A stretch of 64,000 nucleotides of DNA from an uncultured Shimia sp. Its GTDB lineage: Bacteria > Pseudomonadota > Alphaproteobacteria > Rhodobacterales > Rhodobacteraceae. Location: contig NZ_CANMJE010000005.1 in the NCBI RefSeq assembly GCF_947498095.1, forward strand, positions 62,001-126,000, read 5' to 3'. The notes under the pieces are model-generated. The model made no database searches. It was not told the DNA's origin and saw nothing but the letters and a program-made list of their open reading frames with translations. Of this stretch, positions 8,909 to 16,942 are shown piece by piece (within the stretch, counting starts at the first letter, position 1; each line of letters starts with the position of its first letter). The translations under genes were made by a program, and so were the position numbers.

Positions 8909-9613
8909 ATGGATGGAAAACTGCGCCTTCACTATGCCCCGGACAACGCCTCACTTATTGTGAGGTTGGCGTTGGAGGAATTGCAGCTTCCGTATGAAAC
9001 TGTGTTGGTTGATCGCGCCAAAGATGCCCAGAACAGTGCGAGCTATCTAGCGATCAATCCGGCCGGTCTGATTCCTGCGATGGAAACGCCTGACGGCCCG
9101 CTGTTTGAAACAGCTGCGATTCTCTTGTGGGTTTGCGAAACGCAGGATGCACTCGGGCCACAACCGGGCCACCCGGAACGCGGTGCCTTTTTGAAGTGGA
9201 TGTTCTATGTTTCGAACACCGCGCATACAAACCTGCGGCTGAACTTCTATGCCGAAAAATACGTGGGCTCAGATCGCGACAAACAGGTGGCGTTGCGCAA
9301 AGGCGCGAGGCAAAACCTTACCCGCAGCTTTAACCTGCTGGATGAATTGCTGCGAGAAGGGCATGATTGGTTTGGTGGCGACCACGTCGGAGCACTTGAC
9401 CTTTACATCTGTGCGATGCTGCGCTGGTCTGCACTTTACCCGCAAGGCGACACACAGTGGTTTGATCTACAAGCCTTCCCTGACCTACAGGGTCTAGCAC
9501 AACGCATCGAGGTCCGCGACAGCGTGCTGGCCCTTTGCAAGGCCGAGGGCATGGCCCCGCGCCCCTTTTCCAAACCTGACTACCCCAATCCCCCAGAAGG
9601 AGTGGCGATCTAA
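8909..9613 (+). CDS. glutathione S-transferase family protein
   Basis: About 234 residues. The N-terminal thioredoxin-like domain (KLRLHYAPDNASLIVRLALEEL, then NPAGLIPAMETPDGPLFETAAI) carries the cis-Pro and the ES/ET-type glutathione-binding turn; an all-helical C-terminal domain follows. It should conjugate or reduce substrates with glutathione in the cytosol; substrate unknown. The track start at 8867 is a TTG; the ATG at 8909 fits the usual N terminus, although its ribosome-binding site is weak. The stop codon directly abuts the ATG of sdaA, so the pair is co-transcribed. Confidence 0.85.
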   Translation: MDGKLRLHYAPDNASLIVRLALEELQLPYETVLVDRAKDAQNSASYLAINPAGLIPAMETPDGPLFETAAILLWVCETQDALGPQPGHPERGAFLKWMFYVSNTAHTNLRLNFYAEKYVGSDRDKQVALRKGARQNLTRSFNLLDELLREGHDWFGGDHVGALDLYICAMLRWSALYPQGDTQWFDLQAFPDLQGLAQRIEVRDSVLALCKAEGMAPRPFSKPDYPNPPEGVAI

Positions 9614-10987
9614 ATGTTCCTGTCTGTTTTCGACATGTTCAAAGTGGGTATTGGCCCGTCTTCGTCCCACACGATGGGTCCGATGGTGGCCGCAGCTCGC
9701 TTTCTTGACCTGATGCGCGCCTCTCCGTTCGAGTTTCACGGGTTGCGCGCCAGCTTGCACGGCTCACTGGCTTTTACTGGCGTTGGACATGCAACGGACC
9801 GCGCCACAATCCTGGGCCTGGCTGGTTTTCTGCCCGACACCTATGACGCGGATCAGGCCGAAGCCGTTTTGCAGGCAAACCGAGACACGGATCTGCTCCG
9901 CCCCGAAGGGTTGCCCGCATTGTCATTTAATCCACGCGAAGACCTCAGGTTCGACTTTGGCCCCAACCTGCCCGGACACGCCAATGGTATGATCCTGATG
10001 GCGACCGATGCCCAAGGCGACGTCATACTGCAAGAGACCTATTACTCAATCGGTGGTGGTTTCGTCATGACCGAAGCTGAGTTGGCCGAAGGCAAAGACA
10101 CCAACGACGGCCCGCCCGTCCCCTACCCGTTCCATACCGCAGAAGAGATGCTGCAGATGGCGGAAACCTCGGGCAAGACCATTGCGGAAATGAAAAAGGC
10201 CAATGAAATTGCCCGAGGCTGCCCCGAGAGCTTTGCCAAAGGTGCCGCTCGTCTCTGGGAGGTTATGAACGGCTGTATTGAGCGCGGTTTGACCACAGAG
10301 GGCATTCTGCCAGGTGGGTTGGGCGTAAAACGTCGCGCCAAAGGCATTCATGATGCGTTGGTTGCAGAGCGGGGGATGAATCTGAACGCACCACATACGA
10401 TCAATGACTGGATGAGCGCATATGCTATGGCGGTCAACGAAGAGAACGCGGCTGGAGGTCAGGTTGTCACCGCTCCCACCAATGGTGCTGCAGGCGTGAT
10501 GCCTTCGGTTATTCGGTATTGGCTGGACCATGTGCCCGGCGCCACCACCTCTCGGATCGACGAATTCCTGTTAACCGCTGCTGCTGTCGGTGGCTTGATC
10601 AAGTACAACGCGTCAATTTCTGGCGCCGAGGCCGGGTGCCAAGCCGAAGTGGGCAGCGCCGCAGCCATGGCCGCCGCAGGCTTGTGCGCGGTGATGGGCG
10701 GCACACCCGAACAGGTGGAAAACGCAGCCGAAATTGCTCTTGAGCATCACCTTGGCATGACATGCGACCCCGTTAAGGGGCTTGTACAAGTGCCCTGTAT
10801 TGAACGTAACGGTCTTGGCGCCATCAAAGCCGTCAGTGCGGCTTCGCTGGCCCTGCGTGGCGATGGGCAACACTTTGTGCCACTTGACGTGGTGATTGAA
10901 ACCATGCGCCAAACCGGTGCGGACATGCATGAACGGTACAAAGAAACGTCTCTGGGCGGCCTCGCGGTCAACGTCCCCAACTGTTGA
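9614..10987 (+). CDS. sdaA: L-serine ammonia-lyase, iron-sulfur type, single chain
   Basis: Deaminates L-serine to pyruvate and ammonia using a [4Fe-4S] cluster. The 457 residues match the single-chain form: an N-terminal beta domain beginning MFLSVFDMFKVGIGPSSSHTMGPM, and a C-terminal alpha domain with the cluster cysteines in GAEAGCQAEVGSA and MTCDPVKGLVQVPC. All three expected cysteines are present. ATG follows the GST stop codon with no gap, implying translational coupling. The enzyme is oxygen-sensitive in the family. Convergent with the next gene. Confidence 0.95.
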   Translation: MFLSVFDMFKVGIGPSSSHTMGPMVAAARFLDLMRASPFEFHGLRASLHGSLAFTGVGHATDRATILGLAGFLPDTYDADQAEAVLQANRDTDLLRPEGLPALSFNPREDLRFDFGPNLPGHANGMILMATDAQGDVILQETYYSIGGGFVMTEAELAEGKDTNDGPPVPYPFHTAEEMLQMAETSGKTIAEMKKANEIARGCPESFAKGAARLWEVMNGCIERGLTTEGILPGGLGVKRRAKGIHDALVAERGMNLNAPHTINDWMSAYAMAVNEENAAGGQVVTAPTNGAAGVMPSVIRYWLDHVPGATTSRIDEFLLTAAAVGGLIKYNASISGAEAGCQAEVGSAAAMAAAGLCAVMGGTPEQVENAAEIALEHHLGMTCDPVKGLVQVPCIERNGLGAIKAVSAASLALRGDGQHFVPLDVVIETMRQTGADMHERYKETSLGGLAVNVPNC

Positions 10988-11036
10988 GAGCAAACCGTTT
11001 TAGCACTGTCGCCGACAAGATACTGACCTCGCCGGA

Positions 11037-11846
11037 TCAGTTCAGAACAAAAACGCACCCATCTGAGAGCAGTTCTGGCGGCGTGCGGCAGAGATTTCGC
11101 GCCACGGCATAAGCTGAGAGCACCTTGGGCACATAGTCTCGGGTCTCGGCGAACTTAGGCACCCCTTGCGCTTTGCGCACAGCGTTCTCACCGGCGTTGT
11201 ATCCTGCAAGGACAAGAATTGGGTCGTCGTCAAAGCTCTCCATCAAAAGGTTCACAAACGCCACGCCCCCAGAAATGTTCTGACGACTGTCAAAAGGATC
11301 CTCGACGCCAAACCTTTTGGCAGTCACAGGCATAAGTTGCATCAACCCTTGCGCACCTGCATGGCTTGTCACATCCACTTGGCCGCCCGATTCAACGGCA
11401 ATCATCGCCAGAACCAGTGCAGGAGACACATTGGTACCCACGGTCGCCCCTAAAATCTCGGCACTGTGAGTGCTGGCGATTCTCATCAGATCATCAAGGC
11501 GGGGTTGCTTAACCAAAATACCCTCGGGTGGCTGCAGCAACGTTAACAGTGCTGGCTCTAGCCGCCCGGGACCTTTGTCCTGAATATCCGGGGACACAGA
11601 ATCCCAAAACCAGGCATAATTGCCGATTGCCGCAGGCGTCCCCTGATCCGTCGACGTCTCAGCCGGAACGGAAACCACCGTATCTTGCCGCGTGATCTGA
11701 ACATCGATCTTGGGCGGCTGCCCTTCGGGCGGAGCCTTAATTCGTTTGGCGCTGAAATCCGGAAATGGAGGTGGAGACTCGGCCGAAGCAGCATGGCCAA
11801 ACGCGACTATCACCAGGACTGCAATGCTTAGGATTCTGGACCGCAT
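11037..11846 (-). CDS. lytic transglycosylase (SLT domain), exported
   Basis: About 269 residues: a signal peptide (ILSIAVLVIVAFGHAASA), a Pro-rich linker region, and a C-terminal SLT/Goose-type lysozyme-like domain. The catalytic Glu is in MIAVESGGQ (about residue 152), followed by the conserved GAQGLMQLMPVTA and LAGYNAGENAV motifs. It should cleave peptidoglycan glycan strands to 1,6-anhydro products in the periplasm. The track start is a GTG; ATG 11846 has GAGG 6 bases upstream and is preferred. It lies next to the Tad pilus island but on the opposite strand, so a role in opening the wall for pilus assembly is possible but only inferred. Confidence 0.9.
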   Translation of the reverse strand: MRSRILSIAVLVIVAFGHAASAESPPPFPDFSAKRIKAPPEGQPPKIDVQITRQDTVVSVPAETSTDQGTPAAIGNYAWFWDSVSPDIQDKGPGRLEPALLTLLQPPEGILVKQPRLDDLMRIASTHSAEILGATVGTNVSPALVLAMIAVESGGQVDVTSHAGAQGLMQLMPVTAKRFGVEDPFDSRQNISGGVAFVNLLMESFDDDPILVLAGYNAGENAVRKAQGVPKFAETRDYVPKVLSAYAVARNLCRTPPELLSDGCVFVLN

Positions 11847-12051
11847 ATTACGCCTCACATCGTTTTGTGGGAATCTTCGCAGAAATTGAGCATTTGCACC
11901 AGTCTGCCACCTGACTCTGCGGCCATTCTACGGCTTTGCTCTGGAAAATTCGCTGTTAGCAATCGCATTTTGTACTTTTTTTACCAATATTTCAGCGCGT
12001 TAAGGAAATTCTTACTAAAATCTGCAGACGTTACAAAATGGATCCAATCAC
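11847..12051. other. divergent intergenic region before the flp array
   Basis: AT-rich, non-coding stretch between the lytic transglycosylase and the first flp unit. The ORF on the plus strand (11865-12158) has no ribosome-binding site and unlikely composition. Contains GTTAAGGAAATTCTTACTAA, vaguely CtrA-box-like but with wrong spacing. Confidence 0.5.
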
Positions 12052-12085
12052 GCCCCATTCGCGCCCCAATCCCCACTGATATTTG
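12052..12085 (+). promoter_or_regulatory. GCCCC direct-repeat element upstream of flp1
   Basis: GCCCCATTCGC followed by GCCCCAATCC, first bases 11 bp apart, then TGATATTTG. Same register as elements before flp2, flp3, cpaE and the small gene at 47549. The first repeat starts 130 bp before the flp1 ATG. Likely an activator or sigma-factor site; the factor is unknown. Confidence 0.5.
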
Positions 12086-12181
12086 CTGCATACCAAGTCG
12101 GACACGGGCCAGAATGAAACGCCCATCAACTGCCCGGTCTGGTGAAGAGAGAAACTAAACTATCCTCTGGAGGGATGAACC

Positions 12182-12361
12182 ATGATCAAACTTATCAAAA
12201 ACTTCCGCAAAGACGAAGCTGGCGCCGTAACTGTTGACTGGGTTGTACTGACCGCAGCCGTTGTTGGCCTGGCCGTTGCAGCTTACACAGCTATCGAGAC
12301 CAACACCAAGTCGCTGGCTTCGGCCGCTGCTGGTGCGATCTCGTCTGAAGACGACTTCTAA
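12182..12361 (+). CDS. flp: Flp pilin 1
   Basis: Too short for the ORF track. 59-residue type IVb prepilin, MIKLIKNFRKDEAGAVTVDW..., ending SSEDDF. The basic leader ends at Gly14, and the sequence after it fits the Flp cleavage pattern G-x4-(E/D)-(Y/W): G/AVTVDW, with Asp at +5 and Trp at +6 in place of the usual Glu-Tyr. A hydrophobic helix follows (VVLTAAVVGLAVAAYTAI). It is the major subunit of the Tad/Flp adhesive pilus, processed by the prepilin peptidase at 23258. The ribosome-binding site is CTGGAGGGATGAACC. It differs from pilins 2 and 3 only at Ser55 (Ala there). Confidence 0.92.
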   Translation: MIKLIKNFRKDEAGAVTVDWVVLTAAVVGLAVAAYTAIETNTKSLASAAAGAISSEDDF

Positions 12362-12387
12362 GCCTTTACCGGGTTAACCGGTACAGG

Positions 12388-12419
12388 GACCGCGTCGGTT
12401 TCCGGCGCGGTCTTTTTTT
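12388..12419 (+). terminator. Rho-independent terminator after flp1
   Basis: GACCGCGTCGG/CCGGCGCGGTC stem (11 bp, one G-T pair), 3-base loop, then seven Ts. Confidence 0.9.
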
Positions 12420-12505
12420 GTCTGAAGCTTGCTGTCTAAGCGGACAGCATTCTTGCAGATCTCCACAAATCTTTCGCTAAATCGTACCGAAATCGCACGA
12501 TTGCC

Positions 12506-12539
12506 GCCCCATTCACGCCCCATTCCCAAGCGATATTCG
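12506..12539 (+). promoter_or_regulatory. GCCCC direct-repeat element upstream of flp2
   Basis: GCCCCATTCAC then GCCCCATTCC with 11-bp period, followed by GCGATATTCG. Starts 130 bp before the flp2 ATG, the same distance as in unit 1. Confidence 0.5.
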
Positions 12540-12635
12540 CAGCATGCCAAGTCGGACACGGGCCAGAATGAAACGCCCATCAACTGCCCGGTCTGGTGAA
12601 GAGAGAAACTAAACTATCCTCTGGAGGGATGAACC

Positions 12636-12815
12636 ATGATCAAACTTATCAAAAACTTCCGCAAAGACGAAGCTGGCGCCGTAACTGTTGACTGGGTTGT
12701 ACTGACCGCAGCCGTTGTTGGCCTGGCCGTTGCAGCTTACACAGCTATCGAGACCAACACCAAGTCGCTGGCTTCGGCCGCTGCTGGTGCCATCTCGGCA
12801 GAAGACGACTTCTAA
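12636..12815 (+). CDS. flp: Flp pilin 2
   Basis: 59-residue prepilin, second copy of the array, absent from the ORF track because of length. Identical in protein to pilin 3 and differing from pilin 1 only at residue 55 (Ala for Ser). Same leader, cleavage site (G14/AVTVDW) and hydrophobic helix. Same ribosome-binding site GGAGGG seven bases upstream. Near-identity at the nucleotide level, including synonymous positions, points to recent duplication or gene conversion. Three copies behind three promoter-like elements could raise the dose of the most abundant pilus subunit. Confidence 0.92.
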   Translation: MIKLIKNFRKDEAGAVTVDWVVLTAAVVGLAVAAYTAIETNTKSLASAAAGAISAEDDF

Positions 12816-12841
12816 GTCGACGCCGGATTAACCGGTACAAG

Positions 12842-12872
12842 GACCGCGTCGGTTGCCGGCGCGGTCTTTTTT
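12842..12872 (+). terminator. Rho-independent terminator after flp2
   Basis: GACCGCGTCGG-TTG-CCGGCGCGGTC hairpin followed by six Ts; a copy of the flp1 terminator with one loop change. Confidence 0.9.
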
Positions 12873-12961
12873 CTGCCTGGATTTCAGTGTCTCAAGCCTT
12901 TCAGGCCTCTGGTGTCGTTCACGAAACCAACGACAAAACGTACTGAAATCGCACGAATGCT

Positions 12962-12995
12962 GCCCCATTCACGCCCCAATTCCGGGTGATGTTTG
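12962..12995 (+). promoter_or_regulatory. GCCCC direct-repeat element upstream of flp3
   Basis: GCCCCATTCAC then GCCCCAATTCC, 11-bp period, followed by GGGTGATGTTTG. Starts 125 bp before the flp3 ATG. This copy is the closest match to the elements before cpaE and the 47549 gene. Confidence 0.5.
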
Positions 12996-13086
12996 CTGCA
13001 TACCAAGTCGGACACGGGCATGAGGCCCACCAATTTGCCCGGTCTGGTGAGGAGAGAAACTGAACTATCCTTTGGAGGGATGAACC

Positions 13087-13266
13087 ATGATCAAACTTAT
13101 CAAAAACTTCCGCAAAGACGAAGCTGGCGCCGTAACTGTTGACTGGGTTGTACTGACCGCAGCCGTTGTTGGCCTGGCCGTTGCAGCTTACACTGCCATC
13201 GAGACCAACACCAAGTCGCTGGCTTCGGCCGCTGCTGGTGCCATCTCGGCAGAAGACGACTTCTAA
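13087..13266 (+). CDS. flp: Flp pilin 3
   Basis: Third 59-residue pilin of the tandem array, identical in protein to pilin 2, with two synonymous changes in the Thr-Ala codons. Leader, processing site and helix as for the other copies. Its untranslated leader is shorter and diverged in the hairpin loop (ATGAGGCCCACC instead of CAGAATGAAACG), yet the CGGGC/GCCCG stem is kept. Ribosome-binding site TTGGAGGG. Followed by its own terminator. Confidence 0.92.
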   Translation: MIKLIKNFRKDEAGAVTVDWVVLTAAVVGLAVAAYTAIETNTKSLASAAAGAISAEDDF

Positions 13267-13285
13267 GTCGACGCCAATGGCTTTT

Positions 13286-13317
13286 GGGCCGTGCCGATCT
13301 TCGGCGCGGCCCGTTTT
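13286..13317 (+). terminator. Rho-independent terminator after flp3
   Basis: GGGCCGTGCCGA/TCGGCGCGGCCC stem (12 bp, one G-T pair) with a 3-base loop, then GTTTTG. The T-run is shorter than after flp1 and flp2, so some readthrough into flp4 is possible. Confidence 0.75.
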
Positions 13318-13407
13318 GTGAAGTACCAGTGCTTCCGCCGTAATGCTTTTTGTGCGGAAAATGGGGAAAACCGAAGACCCAGGGGGCCTAGGTTTTTGAG
13401 GTGTCAA

Positions 13408-13602
13408 ATGACTAACGAGATAAAGAAACCCGTTTGGACAGATTTCCGCGACAGTGAGAGCGGCGCTGTAACCGTCGATTGGGTCGTGATCACCGCGGCC
13501 GTTGTTGGCTTGGGCATCACAGCGATGGCGCTGATTGAGACCGAAGCAGTCGGCTTGGCGACGTCTACGGGCGAAACCATTTCTGACGGTGTTGGGGACT
13601 AA
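13408..13602 (+). CDS. Flp pilin 4, divergent
   Basis: 64-residue Flp-family prepilin, MTNEIKKPVWTDFRDSESGAVTVDWV..., starting at the internal ATG 13408 of the track ORF. It keeps the G/AVTVDW processing site and the following helix (VVITAAVVGLGITAMALIE) but has a longer leader with an added Trp and a different tail (GETISDGVGD). It may be a minor pilin or an alternative subunit. It lacks the GCCCC element and repeated leader of copies 1-3. It lies just before cpaB, from which a hairpin separates it. Confidence 0.85.
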   Translation: MTNEIKKPVWTDFRDSESGAVTVDWVVITAAVVGLGITAMALIETEAVGLATSTGETISDGVGD

Positions 13603-13620
13603 ACCAACAATTCCCTAAGA

Positions 13621-13649
13621 ACTCCCGCCTAGTGCGGGGTTTCTTTTTT
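13621..13649 (+). terminator. terminator after flp4
   Basis: CCCGC-CTAGT-GCGGG hairpin followed by GTTTCTTTTTT. The stem is short, so it could be an attenuator that sets a pilin-to-machine ratio. Confidence 0.65.
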
Positions 13650-13787
13650 GGACGTAAGGGGGCGAGTTGGCCCCTAAACCAACCAGAATCCACCCCTATT
13701 TCGCCATAATACTTCGGCAGGGTGAGTTCAGAAATATAGCGAGCAGGTGCCGTAAACAGCCCTGCAATCAAATGAGAGGTAGCAGCC

Positions 13788-14648
13788 ATGCGCATGATTT
13801 TTGCTTTGGTGCTTTTGGTCGGGCTTGGCCTCGCGGGCTTCGCCGTCTACTTGGCACAAGATTACATTTCGGGTTTCGAGTCGGCACTCGAAAGAGAGCG
13901 GGCCAATAGCAAACCCGCCATCGAAACAGTTGAGCTCTTTGTCGCAAAACGTACGCTGGCCTATGGTGAGAGGATCACCAAGGAAGACGTTGCTTTGGTC
14001 AAGTTTCCAAAACAAGCCGTTCCAGAAGGCGCCTTCTTGAAAGTCGAAGACCTGTTCCCGGTGAACGAGGACCGCCCTCGCCATGTTGTGCGCGCGATGG
14101 AAGCAAAAGAGGCGCTTCTTGCGGTCAAAGTTACCAAGCCTGGTGAAGAGGCCGGACTGACAACGCGCCTGAAACGCGGTATGCGCGCTTTCGCAATCAA
14201 AGTTGATGTGGCTTCTGGCGTATCCGGCTTCTTGCGTCCCGGTGACCGCGTTGACGTCTATTGGACAGGACGCGTTAAAGGTTCGGGCTCAGATTTGGGC
14301 AATGACGAGGTCACCAAGCTGATCGAAGCCGGTGTCGACCTGATCGCCATTGACCAAACAGCGAACCAAGACGTCGAAGAAGGCCAGGTCGCTCGTACGG
14401 TAACGGTCGCGGCAACGCCGCAGCAGGTTGCAGCGCTGGCGCAGGCACAATCGACCGGAACCTTGTCGCTCTCATTGGTTGGTGCAACGGACGATACTGT
14501 CGCCAAGGCCATCGAAGTCGACCAACGCAGTTTGTTGGGCATTGAACGCGCCGAAGTTGCTGTGGAAGTTGAGGAACAAAAGGAATGCACCATTCGAACC
14601 CGCAAAGGGGCCGAGGTCGTGCTCATTCCAATCCCGTGCACAAACTGA
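13788..14648 (+). CDS. cpaB: CpaB/RcpC, Tad pilus assembly protein
   Basis: 286-residue Tad assembly protein. It has an N-terminal membrane anchor (MIFALVLLVGLGLAGFAVYLAQ), a SAF domain at about residues 45-110 (VAKRTLAYGERITKEDVALVKFP), and an RcpC/CpaB core (RGMRAFAIKVDVASGVSGFLRPGDRVDVYW). In the family it lies in the periplasm next to the secretin and is needed for pilus biogenesis; the SAF domain may bind glycan. ATG 13788 has GAGAGGTAGCAGCC upstream. It begins the machine genes after the flp array; a hairpin at 14668 follows it. Confidence 0.92.
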   Translation: MRMIFALVLLVGLGLAGFAVYLAQDYISGFESALERERANSKPAIETVELFVAKRTLAYGERITKEDVALVKFPKQAVPEGAFLKVEDLFPVNEDRPRHVVRAMEAKEALLAVKVTKPGEEAGLTTRLKRGMRAFAIKVDVASGVSGFLRPGDRVDVYWTGRVKGSGSDLGNDEVTKLIEAGVDLIAIDQTANQDVEEGQVARTVTVAATPQQVAALAQAQSTGTLSLSLVGATDDTVAKAIEVDQRSLLGIERAEVAVEVEEQKECTIRTRKGAEVVLIPIPCTN

Positions 14649-14667
14649 CGCAGTTTCAAGAACTTGC

Positions 14668-14695
14668 AGGGCGCCACAGATGCTGGCGCCCTTTG
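14668..14695 (+). terminator. hairpin terminator/attenuator between cpaB and cpaC
   Basis: AGGGCGCCA/TGGCGCCCT perfect 9-bp stem with a 7-base loop, then TTTGCCG. The T-run is weak, so partial readthrough into cpaC is possible. Confidence 0.65.
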
Positions 14696-14840
14696 CCGTT
14701 TCAGCGCCTGTTGCCCGAGACACACATCAGATTCGACCCGGAAGTCATTGATTCTTGCAATGAAACTCGTTTTGGCGCACAGTGCCTGCAAGAGTGGGCA
14801 AAAGATCCACACCCGAGGCGTGATCAAAAAGGCAGGTCAC

Positions 14841-16238
14841 ATGACATATCGTAGAATGATCGGCGCGGCCCTCTTGGGCTTGGCCATTGGCGTATTTCCC
14901 GCAGTGTATTCGACTGCGCAGGCAGAAAGCTTGCGCGTCGTACGTAACGGAACCGACTCGGTTCTCAGTGTCCCCATGAACAGGGCGGTGGTTGTAGAAA
15001 GCGACGTTCCCTTTGCGGAACTCTCAATCGCGAACCCGGGGATAGCAGACATATCCTCACTTTCGGATCGCACAATTTACGTGCTGGGCAAAGCACCCGG
15101 CGCAACGACGCTGACGCTTCTGGATGCATCCGGACGTCTTATTACAAATGTAGAGGTTCGCGTCGCACCAGACATCAGCGAATTCAAAGAGCGTCTTCGC
15201 CAGGTACTGCCTAACGAAAAAATCGAAGTGCGTACTGCCAATGATGGCATTGTGCTTTCGGGTACGGTTAGCAGCATTCAGCGCCAGCAACGCGCGCTTG
15301 ATCTGGCGCAACGTTACGCCCCCGAGCGGGTGTCGAACCTTATGACCGTGGGTGGCATCCAACAGGTGATGCTCAAAGTGCGTTTTGCCGAAATGCAGCG
15401 CTCTGTCTCAAAAGCGCTCAGCTCTTCTATCGTTGCCCAAGGTGGCAGTGGCTTTGCTGAAACCGGCTCGTTGCTAGGCAGTATTGCTGCAGGCACAGCT
15501 GGAACCTACCGCGAAGGCACTTTGGGTGCCTTAGGCTTTACTTTTGACATCGGGTCACTGGAAGTTGGTGTTCTGTTGGAAGCCCTTGAACAAAAAGGGG
15601 TTGTTCGCACACTTGCTGAACCAAACCTGACCGCCCTGTCCGGCCAAGAGGCCAAGTTCCTTGCAGGCGGCGAATACCCAATCCCGGTTAGCCAGGAAAA
15701 CGGTGCAGTTACTGTTGAATTCAAACCTTTTGGTGTGGAACTCAACTTTATTCCACGTGTTGTGGACGGCGACTTGATCAATCTGGAACTCGAAGCCGCC
15801 GTGTCGGCAATCGACACATCCAACGCTTACGAAGATGGCACATTCTCGATCGCTGCCTTCCGGCGCCGTGAAACCTCGACAACAGTTGAACTGCGCGATG
15901 GCGAGAGCTTTGCGGTCGCAGGGCTGTTGCAGGATGATTTCCAAGATGCCAACGGCCAAATCCCATGGCTCGGTGACATTCCAGTCCTGGGCGCGCTGTT
16001 CCGCAGTGCAGAATACCAGCGTGACCAATCTGAACTGGTTATCATTGTGACCGCGCATCTGGTGACACCAACCCGTGGCGAGGCATTGGCCCTTCCCACA
16101 GACCGCGTGAAACCGCCAAGTGAAAAAGACCTGTTCCTCTATGGCAAAGTTGCCAAGGAAAAACGCCCAACGACGGGCGCCGCCGGTGAAGTCGCCAAGC
16201 AAGACTTCAATGGCTCTTATGGCTACGTAATGGACTGA
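14841..16238 (+). CDS. cpaC: CpaC/RcpA, Tad pilus outer-membrane secretin
   Basis: Outer-membrane secretin through which the Flp pilus passes. From ATG 14841 it has 465 residues: a signal peptide (MIGAALLGLAIGVFPAVYSTAQA), the pilus N-terminal domain (SLRVVRNGTDSVLSVPMNRAV), a BON-like segment (IEVRTANDGIVLSGTVSS), and the secretin domain with ALEQKGVVRTLAEPNLTALSG and VPVLGALFRS-type motifs near the end. The track start at 14664 would add 59 non-family residues inside the cpaB terminator; ATG 14841 has AAGGCAGG upstream. Followed by the OmpA-type lipoprotein. Confidence 0.93.
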   Translation: MTYRRMIGAALLGLAIGVFPAVYSTAQAESLRVVRNGTDSVLSVPMNRAVVVESDVPFAELSIANPGIADISSLSDRTIYVLGKAPGATTLTLLDASGRLITNVEVRVAPDISEFKERLRQVLPNEKIEVRTANDGIVLSGTVSSIQRQQRALDLAQRYAPERVSNLMTVGGIQQVMLKVRFAEMQRSVSKALSSSIVAQGGSGFAETGSLLGSIAAGTAGTYREGTLGALGFTFDIGSLEVGVLLEALEQKGVVRTLAEPNLTALSGQEAKFLAGGEYPIPVSQENGAVTVEFKPFGVELNFIPRVVDGDLINLELEAAVSAIDTSNAYEDGTFSIAAFRRRETSTTVELRDGESFAVAGLLQDDFQDANGQIPWLGDIPVLGALFRSAEYQRDQSELVIIVTAHLVTPTRGEALALPTDRVKPPSEKDLFLYGKVAKEKRPTTGAAGEVAKQDFNGSYGYVMD

Positions 16239-16252
16239 GGGGAGTGAGAACC

Positions 16253-16891
16253 ATGAAACACGTCATCGCATCCGTTTCGTTGATCGCACTCAGCGCCTGC
16301 AACTGGGACAGCTACCCAGAAGCTGGCGGCACGCTGGATCGTGGCAACTTTGGCTATGCCACGATCAACAATCAGCAAATCCAATCCGGCGAAAAAGACT
16401 ATGTCATTGGCCTGGCAAATCGCTTCGCGACCGAGGTCAACTCGACCGTGAACTTCGCGTTTGACAGTGCACAGCTGGATGAACAGGCACGGGCAATCCT
16501 GCGCCAACAGGCCCAGTGGATCCGCCAATTTCCCGAAGTACGCTTCCGGGTCTATGGTCACACCGATTCCGTTGGTTCGGACCAATACAACTACAACCTC
16601 GGTAAACGCCGCGCCAACGCCGCGGTACGTTTCCTGACCAGTCAAGGCATTGACCGGAGCCGTCTTGAGGCCGTGGTATCCCGTGGCAAAACTCAGCCAC
16701 TTATCGTCTCTCAGGGCCGCGAACGTAAAAATCGCCGCACTGTGACCGAGGTGACGGGCTTTGTGAAACGTCACCCCTCCATAATGGACGGGAAGTACGC
16801 TGAAATCGTCTATCGTGAATACGTAAACAGCGCGACGGCACCAACTGGTCTGACCGGCATTGCCGGCAGCGATTTCGAGACATCTGAATAA
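16253..16891 (+). CDS. OmpA-family lipoprotein of the Tad locus
   Basis: 212-residue outer-membrane lipoprotein. The lipobox LIALSAC is near the start, and an OmpA/MotB-like peptidoglycan-binding domain spans roughly residues 60-165: VNFAFDSAQLDEQARAIL, YGHTDSVGS, and NLGKRRANAAVRFLTSQGI. It sits where cpaD usually lies, between the secretin and cpaE, so it probably serves as a secretin-associated or wall-anchoring pilotin-like factor. ATG 16253 is used because GGGGAGTG lies 6 bases before it. No separate CpaD homologue is seen in the window. Confidence 0.88.
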   Translation: MKHVIASVSLIALSACNWDSYPEAGGTLDRGNFGYATINNQQIQSGEKDYVIGLANRFATEVNSTVNFAFDSAQLDEQARAILRQQAQWIRQFPEVRFRVYGHTDSVGSDQYNYNLGKRRANAAVRFLTSQGIDRSRLEAVVSRGKTQPLIVSQGRERKNRRTVTEVTGFVKRHPSIMDGKYAEIVYREYVNSATAPTGLTGIAGSDFETSE

Positions 16892-16908
16892 GGGCCGATT
16901 GGCCCTTA
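16889..16908 (+). terminator. hairpin overlapping the stop codon of the OmpA-like gene
   Basis: TAAGGGCC-GATT-GGCCCTTA, 8-bp stem whose left arm contains the TAA stop. No T-run follows. It separates cpaC-ompA from the cpaE unit. Confidence 0.5.
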
Positions 16909-16942
16909 TCGTCGCAAGATTCCGCACAATTTCGGTTTTTTG

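Larger units (their letters stand above)
12052..13285 (+). repeat. tandem array of three approximately 452-bp flp units
   Basis: Three consecutive units (ATGs at 12182, 12636 and 13087; spacing 454 and 451 bp). Each contains the GCCCC element, a leader from CCAAGTCGGACACGGGC, the ribosome-binding site GGAGGG, a 180-bp pilin gene and a hairpin terminator. By eye the coding parts differ at three positions between units 1 and 2 and at two between units 2 and 3, and the leaders of units 1 and 2 are identical over about 90 bp. The parts between terminator and element are diverged. Confidence 0.9.

Noticed and set aside
12052-13285. CRISPR array
   Set aside because: The repeats are about 452 bp with coding content and identical pilin genes, not short repeats with spacers.
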